DNA of 64,000 nt from JACZYA01 sp965247455 (GTDB lineage Bacteria > Acidobacteriota > Terriglobia > Acidiferrales > 2-02-FULL-67-57). Position 1 is the stretch's first letter. Each line of letters starts with the position of its first letter. Location of the stretch: assembly GCA_965247455.1 (NCBI GenBank), contig CBDFHE010000015.1:244667-308666 (forward strand), given 5' to 3'. Under the pieces are notes generated by a model that worked only from the letters and a program-made list of their open reading frames with translations, did no database searches and was not told where the DNA came from. This document shows, in pieces, positions 53,643 through 60,492 of this stretch. Position numbers and translations under genes: made by a program.

Positions 53643-54103
53643 AGCGGGATCCTCGCGTCCAGCGTTTTGCGGTATGAATACAGGTCGAAATAGCGGAAAC
53701 CCTGGAAGCCGGAGAAGTAGAGCTGTTCTTCGATCAGGTGAAAAGGCGGCGGGCAGAGCACCAGCCAGACGCCCAGCTTCGGCGCCCAGATGTCTCCCTC
53801 TTGGTCTTTGTAGACGTTTGCGACGCGCTGGCGGCCGGTGGCTTGGTCCATCGTATTAAAGCCGCTGATAAAGTCGTTCCACTTGCCGTCATTGGCGACG
53901 ATGTCTTCAACGTCGAACCAGCCGATCACCTTTCCCTGGAAGGTGAAGTAGAGGCGCTCGACCGGCTGCTTCGGCCGGCCGCGGCCGAGCGTGAAGTAGT
54001 AGAGGTAGCGGTCCTGGTTGGGCGTGGGGTTGCGCCGCGTGAGCCAAGCCAGCACGCGCTCGCGGTCGCGCCAGCTCTCAATCGTCTTGATGATGTAGGC
54101 CAT
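53639..54103 (-). CDS. Hypothetical protein, possible PUA/ASCH-like fold
   Basis: 154 residues: RLYFTFQGKVIGWFDVEDIV and GDIWAPKLGVWLVLCPPPFHLIEE are beta strands with aromatic ends like PUA/ASCH domains. No catalytic motif is obvious. Sits between two zinc-binding genes in the early operon. Confidence 0.5.
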   Translation of the reverse strand: MAYIIKTIESWRDRERVLAWLTRRNPTPNQDRYLYYFTLGRGRPKQPVERLYFTFQGKVIGWFDVEDIVANDGKWNDFISGFNTMDQATGRQRVANVYKDQEGDIWAPKLGVWLVLCPPPFHLIEEQLYFSGFQGFRYFDLYSYRKTLDARIPL

Positions 54104-54106
54104 CGG

Positions 54107-54322
54107 CTAGTGGATGCTCCGCTCTACTTCTGTCAGCTCGCAATCGCAGGGCTCCGGGTGTTCGACCAACCGGCCGTCCAGGCCGGGAGTCCCCAGGTAG
54201 CCGCCGCAGTCCACGCACCAGTGGGAGTTGTCACGCCGCTTCACCGTCTCAAATTCCGGGCAGTGGCAGACCACCGGCACGGAGCGCGGCTGGATGAGTT
54301 GGCCTTTGTCTTTTTCAGCCAT
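54107..54322 (-). CDS. Small Cys-rich protein
   Basis: 71 residues with CHCPEF...WCVDCGGYLG...PCDCEL, six cysteines, likely binding zinc. GGAGC lies upstream of ATG 54322. Function unknown. Confidence 0.55.
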   Translation of the reverse strand: MAEKDKGQLIQPRSVPVVCHCPEFETVKRRDNSHWCVDCGGYLGTPGLDGRLVEHPEPCDCELTEVERSIH

Positions 54323-54366
54323 CGGCGCTATGCTCCGACAAATCCAAGTTTTTCGGGGGCGCGACA

Positions 54367-54594
54367 ATGGAAATTGCAAGTTTGATTCGCGATTGGGCCA
54401 TAGCAGGATTTGTGCTCTATATCGGTATTCGCTACGGAATTCTTCGCGACCAGGAGCGAGCTGCCTACAAAGCCCACGTCAGCCAACTTGAAGGGATGCG
54501 GGGAGACTTTCTTAACCGAGCTATCGGTGCTCTCAAAGGCGAGACGCCTGACCTTACGCAATTGGCTGCTCTTGTTAAAGAACTTAGGGAATAG
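54367..54594 (+). CDS. Single-TM small protein on opposite strand
   Basis: 75 residues: a TM helix (LIRDWAIAGFVLYIGIRYGI) followed by a helical, charged tail. It fits exactly between two minus-strand genes and is the only plus-strand gene inside the long early operon. Its base composition is visibly more A/T-rich than its neighbours, a sign of separate origin. Candidate lysogeny-expressed moron. The ribosome site is weak (GGGGGC). Confidence 0.55.
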   Translation: MEIASLIRDWAIAGFVLYIGIRYGILRDQERAAYKAHVSQLEGMRGDFLNRAIGALKGETPDLTQLAALVKELRE

Positions 54595-54599
54595 TTCCA

Positions 54600-55217
54600 T
54601 TACGATTTCGCTCCGAAGTTGAGCTCGCCCTGGACGGCGCCGCGGGCGCGAGCGATGAGCTGCTGGAGCCCGTAGCGGCCGTCGGTCATGGCGTCGCAGA
54701 CTTCCAGCCGGCTTAGGGCTTCGTGCAAACCGGTGGTGTAGGTGATCAGGCGCTCGCGGTCGGTCAGGCACAGGAAGCAGCCCGCCAACTGCGAGGACTG
54801 CGGCGCACCGATCTTTCGACGGTAACCACGCAGGCTCCCGACTTTGATGCGGTGGAGCACCCGCAGGTCGTGCACGAGTTGCTTGATGTAGCGGTCCGGG
54901 CGGTTGTCGAGAACGCGCGCGATCTGCTCCAGGCGGATGGCCTGCTGCTGGCCCAGGTGGCCACCCAGCAAGCGGAGCAGCCGCGCCTGGTCAGCGGTGA
55001 ACGGCACGCCCGAGGGTCCACGATTGTCGGCCAGCCAGGCCTGCACTTGCCGTCGCAGTTCTCGCACTGAAATCGGCGTTCGGTGCCAGCGCACCAGTTC
55101 CGGCGCTGCTTTCTCACCGTGGACACAGCGCACCACGCCCTTGCCGTGCGGCGCCGGGCGGAAGCCGGTGTCGCCACAGGCGGAGCAGCGTGGGCGGGCT
55201 TGGGGCGCGGTACTCAA
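54600..55217 (-). CDS. Zinc-ribbon plus helical DNA-binding-like early protein
   Basis: 205 residues: an N-terminal CSACGDTGF ribbon, then FTADQARLLRLLGGHLGQQQAIRLEQIARVL and RYIKQLVHDLRVLHRIKVGSLRGYRRKIG, helical with winged-helix character. TTG start overlaps the upstream stop (TTGA). Possibly a replication or transcription accessory factor. Confidence 0.55.
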   Translation of the reverse strand: MSTAPQARPRCSACGDTGFRPAPHGKGVVRCVHGEKAAPELVRWHRTPISVRELRRQVQAWLADNRGPSGVPFTADQARLLRLLGGHLGQQQAIRLEQIARVLDNRPDRYIKQLVHDLRVLHRIKVGSLRGYRRKIGAPQSSQLAGCFLCLTDRERLITYTTGLHEALSRLEVCDAMTDGRYGLQQLIARARGAVQGELNFGAKS

Positions 55218-55405
55218 CTGAACGAACCTCTAAAGGGCTGCAGAGCTTCTTTGGCGGTCGCGAGAACAGCCGCCGCTTTATCAGCTTTTTGGGTTTCTTT
55301 GTGAATCAATTGCAAAACTTTCTCGGCTACACGCATTACATCGGCCGGGCTCTCAACGGTTTCGTCTGAGCCAGCCAGCCTGTCTTTGTCGTCGCGCTTC
55401 TTCAT
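55214..55405 (-). CDS. Small helical protein
   Basis: 63 residues, charged and helical (VMRVAEKVLQLIHKETQKADKAAAVLATAK). Start overlaps the upstream stop (ATGA). No recognised family. Confidence 0.5.
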   Translation of the reverse strand: MKKRDDKDRLAGSDETVESPADVMRVAEKVLQLIHKETQKADKAAAVLATAKEALQPFRGSFS

Positions 55406-55776
55406 GCGATGGCTGCCACCTTGAAGGTCCAGAGTTTGAGTTTCTCGATCCAGACGAGCGGGCGGCGCAGATGGCGCAGCGGCAAGCCGTACTCGCGGAA
55501 GAACTCCCGGCACTGGATGGTCGCGCACGATCCCTGGCGCTTCCCGTTGCGGACGTAGTGGGTGATCCGCCGGGTGACGCCGGGCTCGCCCGGAGCGGGC
55601 AGGAACTTCAGCCCGACCATGCGCTTCTCCACGTCGAAATAGAGCTCGGCGAAACGCGCATCGCGCACGCAGCTCAGCACGGCGTCGCGGTTGAGCAGAA
55701 TGGTGCCCTCGGCCGAGAGAGTCGCCACCGGCTGGTGGGCTGGCGCGTGCAGGCTCTTGAATCGAGTGAAGCTCAT
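55402..55776 (-). CDS. Hypothetical early protein
   Basis: 124 residues: beta-rich, with MVGLKFLPAPGEPGVTRRITHY and CATIQCREFFREYGLPLRHL. Appears complete. Similar genes occur in phage early regions but no function is known to me. The 70-bp gap upstream holds a TCAGTGCTCAGTGG short repeat. Confidence 0.5.
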   Translation of the reverse strand: MSFTRFKSLHAPAHQPVATLSAEGTILLNRDAVLSCVRDARFAELYFDVEKRMVGLKFLPAPGEPGVTRRITHYVRNGKRQGSCATIQCREFFREYGLPLRHLRRPLVWIEKLKLWTFKVAAIA

Positions 55777-55846
55777 ATCTCAGTGCTCAGTGGCCGGTGC
55801 TCGGTGGTCAATAGAATGTAGGGCGGAGCGCAGCCGGGATCCCACG

Positions 55847-56281
55847 CTAGAGTCGCGGGCATGGGGGTTTAGTCATGGTGTGTACCGCGCTCCGCCCACG
55901 TTCCTCTGTGCTACACTTGGCTGTGGTGGGGGAGGCGTCGGCCTTTCGCTGAGAAAACTGCATCGCCAAGCGTTTCTCACCCACCACGCTTCCTCCGCCC
56001 CTCACATTCGTTCCCCTCGACTGCGCTCGGGGCAGGCGGGATAAACCCCTCGAATCCTCTCGGGGTAAATCCCACAGCTCAGAAACCTCGCGCCACTGCT
56101 GCGCCAGCCGCGGCCGGGCGACGCGGCTCCACCAGTCCACCGCGGCGGACAAGTCGAACCAGCCCAGCACCCACGCCGCCCAGAGGGCAGCCGACAGGCA
56201 GAGCCACAACACCGCCACCGCCGCCAGGAACACCGCCAGCGCCGTGAAGGGATAGGCGAGGATGAGGTCAAAAGTCGTCAT
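55847..56281 (-). CDS. Membrane protein with repeat-derived C-terminus
   Basis: 144 residues. The N-terminus has one or two TM helices (LILAYPFTALAVFLAAVAVLWLCLSAALW is a long hydrophobic run), then WWSRVARPRLAQQWREVSELW. From about residue 75 a short palindromic repeat (GAGCGCAGTCGAGG type, 56010-56050) is read as SRLPRAQSRG, so the true C-terminus was probably shorter before the insertion. Confidence 0.5.
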   Translation of the reverse strand: MTTFDLILAYPFTALAVFLAAVAVLWLCLSAALWAAWVLGWFDLSAAVDWWSRVARPRLAQQWREVSELWDLPREDSRGLSRLPRAQSRGTNVRGGGSVVGEKRLAMQFSQRKADASPTTAKCSTEERGRSAVHTMTKPPCPRL

Positions 56282-56547
56282 CCGTGACTCGTGGCTCGTG
56301 ACCCGCGTGCCGTGCGCCACTTGGCGCTTACCCAAGCACGGATACGTTGCAGTAACGGCATCTCCTGCCCGAAATTTTCCCACCTTGAATCTTCTGGCCG
56401 AACGATCGGCTCTCGGATGAGACGACTCTCTGCAAACTTTGGGAACACGACCGGCTCGGCGATGGCGCGGGCGGCCTGCAGTACGCGAGCTTCCTCGGCG
56501 CTCTCAGCCGAAAGGATGATGTTTGAACCGCTGAACTTGACCTTCAT
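56278..56547 (-). CDS. Hypothetical early protein
   Basis: 89 residues, GAGGAGGAG ribosome site: MKVKFSGSNIILSAESAEEARVL looks like a beta-hairpin plus helix, then a charged tail. Couples to the downstream membrane gene by ATGA. Confidence 0.5.
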   Translation of the reverse strand: MKVKFSGSNIILSAESAEEARVLQAARAIAEPVVFPKFAESRLIREPIVRPEDSRWENFGQEMPLLQRIRAWVSAKWRTARGSRATSHG

Positions 56548-56558
56548 AGTCTCCTCCT

Positions 56559-56822
56559 CTAGCGAGCTCGCGCGCCGCCGTTCGGTTTGGGTGCGGCCGG
56601 CAGCTGCCGGTCGGGTTCAATCGGAGAGAGGAAATCGCTCTTCGATTGCTGGCCCGTCAGCTCCAAGAATTGCAGCTCGACCTTGGCCGAGTTGATGAGG
56701 GTCTGTGCCACGCCCGAGATCGCCTCCGCCCGCTCAATCTCCATAGGCTTGTCTTCGTCTTTCAGCGCCTCGATGGTCTCGAAGAGATGGTCCCGGAGGT
56801 CCCTCAGCTTGTTCTTTGCCAT
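56559..56822 (-). CDS. Conserved-looking early phage protein
   Basis: 87 residues, helical (LRDLRDHLFETIEALKDEDKP, VAQTLINSAKVELQFLELTG). This architecture is common in Mu-like early regions, where its role is unknown. It overlaps the end of the upstream HNH-like gene by 89 bases. Confidence 0.6.
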   Translation of the reverse strand: MAKNKLRDLRDHLFETIEALKDEDKPMEIERAEAISGVAQTLINSAKVELQFLELTGQQSKSDFLSPIEPDRQLPAAPKPNGGARAR

Positions 56823-57453
56823 CAGCCTTTCTCCTTAGAGTTCGCCGCAGCTTGCCGGCGAGGCGGATCGTTTTCTTGAGTTCCGGCGGGTAGCGGTGGA
56901 TGGTGTTTCGCCGCATGTTTTCGCCTCGCGAGACAAGCTCAAGATTCTCCAGCCGGATGTTCCGTTTGTTTCCGTCCTTGAAGCGCAGGCAATGGCCCGG
57001 CGGGACCTGCCCGTGCGCCTCCTGCCAGAGCAGGACGTGAACGCCAACCCAATCGCGCGGAGGGTAGCCGGTCTCCGTCATCTTCTTTCGCAGATACCCG
57101 TCCGCGTCAGGGAGGACTGTCCCGATGGGTTTCCAGGTATGCGGGCGCTGGCCCTTCTTGAACCGGGTTGCGACCGACCGCCCGCCGGCGCTCCAGCCCT
57201 TCAACCTCTTGTTGAAGGGGACGTGCCCGGGCATGAAGCGGTACGCTGCCCCTAGGTTGTCGCCGCGCCGCAGGCGGTTGGCCGCCGGACTCGCCAGGTA
57301 GGCCGCACTCTTTTTCAACCCTAGCGTCCAGGCGCAGTTGTAGACGCTGGACAAAGAACGCCGCAGAATCCTCGCGGCCTCTTTGGTTGAGACGTCCGGA
57401 TAAAGAGCACGGAGGCGCTCATCCTCCCCTGCGCGCCATGCGCGGCCGTTCAT
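56734..57453 (-). CDS. HNH-endonuclease-like protein with N-terminal homeodomain-like fold
   Basis: 239 residues. Residues 5-45 (WRAGEDERLRALYPDVSTKEAARIL) form a Myb/SANT-like helix-turn-helix. The later part has RVHV-type WVGVHVLLWQEAHGQVPPGHCLRFKDGNKRNIRLENLELV, an HNH_3 signature (His, then FKDGN and N-x-x-LE). Similar proteins are homing-like or packaging nucleases. ATGA coupling to the gene upstream. Confidence 0.75.
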   Translation of the reverse strand: MNGRAWRAGEDERLRALYPDVSTKEAARILRRSLSSVYNCAWTLGLKKSAAYLASPAANRLRRGDNLGAAYRFMPGHVPFNKRLKGWSAGGRSVATRFKKGQRPHTWKPIGTVLPDADGYLRKKMTETGYPPRDWVGVHVLLWQEAHGQVPPGHCLRFKDGNKRNIRLENLELVSRGENMRRNTIHRYPPELKKTIRLAGKLRRTLRRKADGKEQAEGPPGPSLRDHRGAERRRQAYGD

Positions 57454-57863
57454 CGTCGCCCCCCAACGCGGGCGTCGCGGCATAGCGCCGGGGCATCCCA
57501 ATTCCAGATCTGCCAGGATCCGAGCGCCTCTATGGGTTGCTCGAAAACGTTGAACAACCGCAGGCGGAAGCCGTAGCGGCCGGGGTAGAAGTCGCCCCAG
57601 CGCAGCTCCTCTTCTGAGAAGTCGCGGGTGTTTTCAAACGTGAACCGGAAGACGTCATAGAGTTCCACCACTCCAAGAACGGCCCGGCGGGGAATGGTAT
57701 CCGGGTCGTAGCCTGCTTCCTGGCAGGCTTCTGTATCGCAGATGCGGCCGGCGTGGATGGCGAGCAGCCCACGATAGTTGGTCTTCCAAGAACGCGTCTC
57801 GATGGTCTTCCGCCCATCCATGATTAGCGAAGCCCAAGGTTGGTAGAGGGTGATTGCTTTCAT
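57450..57863 (-). CDS. ASCH-domain protein
   Basis: 137 residues opening MKAITLYQPWASLIMDGRKTIETRSW, the ASCH signature, followed by YRGLLAIHAG and VLGVVELYDV. ASCH domains bind RNA or modified nucleotides. The start shares one base with the upstream TGA (TGATG). Confidence 0.85.
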   Translation of the reverse strand: MKAITLYQPWASLIMDGRKTIETRSWKTNYRGLLAIHAGRICDTEACQEAGYDPDTIPRRAVLGVVELYDVFRFTFENTRDFSEEELRWGDFYPGRYGFRLRLFNVFEQPIEALGSWQIWNWDAPALCRDARVGGRR

Positions 57864-58291
57864 CAACGCTGCCCTCCGACGCGGGATTCGCGGCTGGCCT
57901 GCGCCAGGGCTCGCAGGAGTGGCGTGATGTAGTTGCAAGTGAAGAGTGGCTTGCCGGATTCTTTCGCCTGGTCGATGGCTTGGGCGATCAGGTTGAGCGG
58001 GAATTGGTCGTTCAGCCAGTTGGAAATGGTGGTGATGTCCCAAATAGTCAGCCGGCTGCGGCCCGACTGTTGCAGCCAGTAGTCCGCCACCTGCAGGAAC
58101 TGGCCCTCTTTGATTCCGCGCAGCAGCCGCGCAACTTCCGTCTGCACCACCTTGCCGGGCGGGCGGCCGCCGCGAGGCGTGAGTTGTGCCAGCGCGAAGC
58201 CGTAGGCTTTAGCGTCAATGCCGGGGGGCGGGAGCTTGCTTCCACTTTCCAGCCCGCCTGCCGGACGGGCAGGTTTCGAGTTCTCAGGCAC
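57863..58291 (-). CDS. Hypothetical early protein
   Basis: 142 residues. A GTG start (58291) with GGAGGTAG immediately upstream is chosen; the longer open frame is not supported. Helical with QVADYWLQQSGRSRLTIWDITTISNWLNDQ. Unknown role. Confidence 0.5.
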   Translation of the reverse strand: MPENSKPARPAGGLESGSKLPPPGIDAKAYGFALAQLTPRGGRPPGKVVQTEVARLLRGIKEGQFLQVADYWLQQSGRSRLTIWDITTISNWLNDQFPLNLIAQAIDQAKESGKPLFTCNYITPLLRALAQASRESRVGGQR

Positions 58292-58293
58292 TC

Positions 58294-58572
58294 CTACCTC
58301 CACCACCAGGCGGCGGTCCAAATGGCGAGCGCCAAGCCGCCGAGCTTGGCCGCGCTGTCGATGATCTGTTTCCCCAGGGTCTGGTTGCCGCGCCAGGTGG
58401 AACGCGGCTCGCGATAGCCCACCCAGACGGCCGCGGCCGCGCAGCTCCACCACAGCCAAGCGCCGTAGCCGATGCCGGCATCGGAGAGCAGGTAGAAGAC
58501 GGTCGAGGGGACGCCGAACCAGGTGCCCAGGTGGAGCGGGAAGCGCCGCCAACCGTCGCGTGCGGTCATCAT
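58294..58572 (-). CDS. Small Trp-rich membrane protein
   Basis: 92 residues with two or three hydrophobic stretches (STVFYLLSDAGIGYGAWLWWSC; LGGLALAIWTAAWWW). Starts at ATG 58572 directly after the upstream stop. Possibly an inhibitor of superinfection; no direct evidence. Confidence 0.5.
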   Translation of the reverse strand: MMTARDGWRRFPLHLGTWFGVPSTVFYLLSDAGIGYGAWLWWSCAAAAVWVGYREPRSTWRGNQTLGKQIIDSAAKLGGLALAIWTAAWWWR

Positions 58573-58989
58573 CTATTTCGAACTCCTCACGTCGAGGCGG
58601 GCGACGCGCCAGTGGCGCTTGACCTTGACCGCCTTCTTGAGAAAGGTGCGCATCTCGCGCTCCGGCTTGCCAACGCTGTTCTTGGCCAACAGGCGGAGCT
58701 GCGGGGAGGGGCTGAACGTCACCGCCAGAAAGATGCGCCGCAGCCGGCGCGGCAGCTTGGCCGCCAGCTCCTGGCTGGTGAGCACGACCTCGAAGTCGCG
58801 AATCACTAACGCCTCGTTGTGCGCGCCCTTGAGCAGCAGCGCCCGACGCCTTTTGAATCCGTAGAGCCGCGCCAGCGGGATCAAGACTTTGGTGCGCAGC
58901 TTTTCCAGGGCGGCAGCGTCGGCCTCCAGCTTCTTCTTCTTGGCGTAGAAGAGAGCGATGGTGCGGTCAATCTTTTGGTTGCGGTTCAT
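58573..58989 (-). CDS. Basic hypothetical early protein
   Basis: 138 residues, Lys/Arg-rich helical N-terminus (IDRTIALFYAKKKKLEADAAA), then beta-like ALLLKGAHNEALVIRDFEVVL. Overlaps the small gene upstream by four bases. Possibly nucleic-acid binding (host-nuclease inhibitor-like position). Confidence 0.5.
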   Translation of the reverse strand: MNRNQKIDRTIALFYAKKKKLEADAAALEKLRTKVLIPLARLYGFKRRRALLLKGAHNEALVIRDFEVVLTSQELAAKLPRRLRRIFLAVTFSPSPQLRLLAKNSVGKPEREMRTFLKKAVKVKRHWRVARLDVRSSK

Positions 58990-59081
58990 GTGCCGCTCTC
59001 CTTTTTCTGTTCGTTTTGAGCCACACTTCGCACGCCTTTGGCCTGCTCACCGCAGGCACGCAGCATCTCGACGTGCGTCAT
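58986..59081 (-). CDS. 31-residue coupled micro-gene
   Basis: A 31-codon frame (MTHVEMLRACGEQAKGVRSV, then AQNEQKKESGT) fills the gap between its neighbours exactly. Its ATG shares one base with the upstream TGA (TGATG) and its TGA overlaps the next ATG (ATGA). This tight coupling is the only evidence that it is translated. Confidence 0.5.
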   Translation of the reverse strand: MTHVEMLRACGEQAKGVRSVAQNEQKKESGT

Positions 59082-59416
59082 CAGTTCACCCTCCTACTAC
59101 CGGGTGCCAGCCGGGAGCGTGCCCGCCGCAGAGTCGCTGGGTCGGAGAAGATCTGCTGGTCGTACTTGCCCCGCTTGGTTTCTGCCAGGTGTAGGTCAAG
59201 CCCACGCAGGCATTCCTCCTGCGCCTTGCGCGCCCGACACAGCGCCCGCTCGGTTCGACAGCCCTCGAACCAGAGCCATGCCTCCACCAGCCCTGCACCC
59301 AGCGCGAACAGAAAGCCCAGCAGCGGCGAAACCGCCAGGAAGACCAGCCAGCCCAGCACCGACAACGCCACCTTGCCCTCCGCCTTCATCCCTCTAATGG
59401 GATTCGCTTCGCTCAC
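59081..59416 (-). CDS. Membrane protein with cytoplasmic tail
   Basis: 111 residues: a TM hairpin (VALSVLGWLVFLAVSPLLGFLFALGAGLV) and a charged helical tail (CRARKAQEECLRGLDLHLAETKRG). GTG start overlapping the MuB-like stop (GTGA). Function unknown. Confidence 0.5.
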   Translation of the reverse strand: MSEANPIRGMKAEGKVALSVLGWLVFLAVSPLLGFLFALGAGLVEAWLWFEGCRTERALCRARKAQEECLRGLDLHLAETKRGKYDQQIFSDPATLRRARSRLAPGSRRVN

Positions 59417-60492
59417 AACGCTCTCCCCGCCGGCGCCACCAGTTGCTTGAGCGCGCCCCGCGCCAGCTTGTCCACCGATGCGCCCCGGTTTTGCTCGATG
59501 GCGCGCAGCTCATCGATGCGCTCGAAGAACTTCCGTACGCGGCGAATAGAGAGATACTTGAATGCAACCTGCGCCCCGCGCTTGCCCACCAGGGCGGCCC
59601 GCAGCCCGGCGTTGCGGTCGCGCGCGTGAGCAAAGGAAACCAGTACCTTTCTGAGCCCAGGCGAAAGCGGCGCGCCCAGGTACTCGCGCGCGATCATGTC
59701 CACCTCGCCATCTTGCAAGCCCTTCAGGTGTTCCCGAATGTCGATGCGCGAGAGCCACTGCTCCAGCTCGCGGCCGAGACCGTTGGACAGATGCCGAACG
59801 AAATTGAAGTGGCCGACCAGCACGCAGCCGCAGCCCGCCATGTCAATCACATCACGGAGCTGCTCGAACGCTTGCGCGCGGTCTGCCAGCAGGTTCTGCG
59901 CTTCGTCCACCAGCAGCACGCTGGGCTTGCGCGCGCGCAGCTTGCGGACCAAGTTCCGCAAGACTCGTTCCCGCCGCTGGGCAGCGTAGGCGCCCACTCG
60001 TACCGCCAACTCTTTCAGCAGACCGTGCCCCGTGATTTGGGTGAAGGCGCGGACGTAGAAGGCGTCGGTGCGCTGGCGGCGGTTCCGCTCCGCTTCGTAC
60101 CAGCGCAGGGTGGTTGTCTTGCACGTTCCCGGGGGGCCTTCGATTACGACGATGCGGTGCTTGGAGTGGGCTTCCTGGATGCGTTCCAGGATCAGCTTGG
60201 TGTCGTGAGTCGGCAGGAGTTTGGTCGGGATCTCCTCATCGTCCTGTACTGGTTGGCGACTGATGAACTCCCACACAGCGTGCCGCATGTAGAGTTGGTC
60301 GCGGCACAGCTTGCCGTAGCTGCCTCGCAAGAAGTGGTCAACGCTCGACCGTTTGTATCCGATGTCGGGCGCGACGTCGGCCGCCACCAGGCCGCTCTGG
60401 TCGAGATAGGCGCGGAGCGCTGCCCGAACGGTTGCCGTCGAAGGCGGCGGGTTCTTTTTTATGATTCGCGGGTCGAATTTCGCGGCTGACAT
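59413..60492 (-). CDS. Transposition ATPase, MuB-like
   Basis: 359 residues. N-terminal helix-turn-helix (about 20-60, GYKRSSVDHFLRGSYGKL), then an AAA domain with Walker A EGPPGTCKTT (Lys125) and Walker B VLLVDEAQNL (Asp197-Glu198). MuB selects target DNA and activates the transposase. The gene overlaps the transposase 3' end by 34 bases. A cysteine replaces the usual residue in GxxGxGKT (GTCKT). Confidence 0.9.
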   Translation of the reverse strand: MSAAKFDPRIIKKNPPPSTATVRAALRAYLDQSGLVAADVAPDIGYKRSSVDHFLRGSYGKLCRDQLYMRHAVWEFISRQPVQDDEEIPTKLLPTHDTKLILERIQEAHSKHRIVVIEGPPGTCKTTTLRWYEAERNRRQRTDAFYVRAFTQITGHGLLKELAVRVGAYAAQRRERVLRNLVRKLRARKPSVLLVDEAQNLLADRAQAFEQLRDVIDMAGCGCVLVGHFNFVRHLSNGLGRELEQWLSRIDIREHLKGLQDGEVDMIAREYLGAPLSPGLRKVLVSFAHARDRNAGLRAALVGKRGAQVAFKYLSIRRVRKFFERIDELRAIEQNRGASVDKLARGALKQLVAPAGRAL

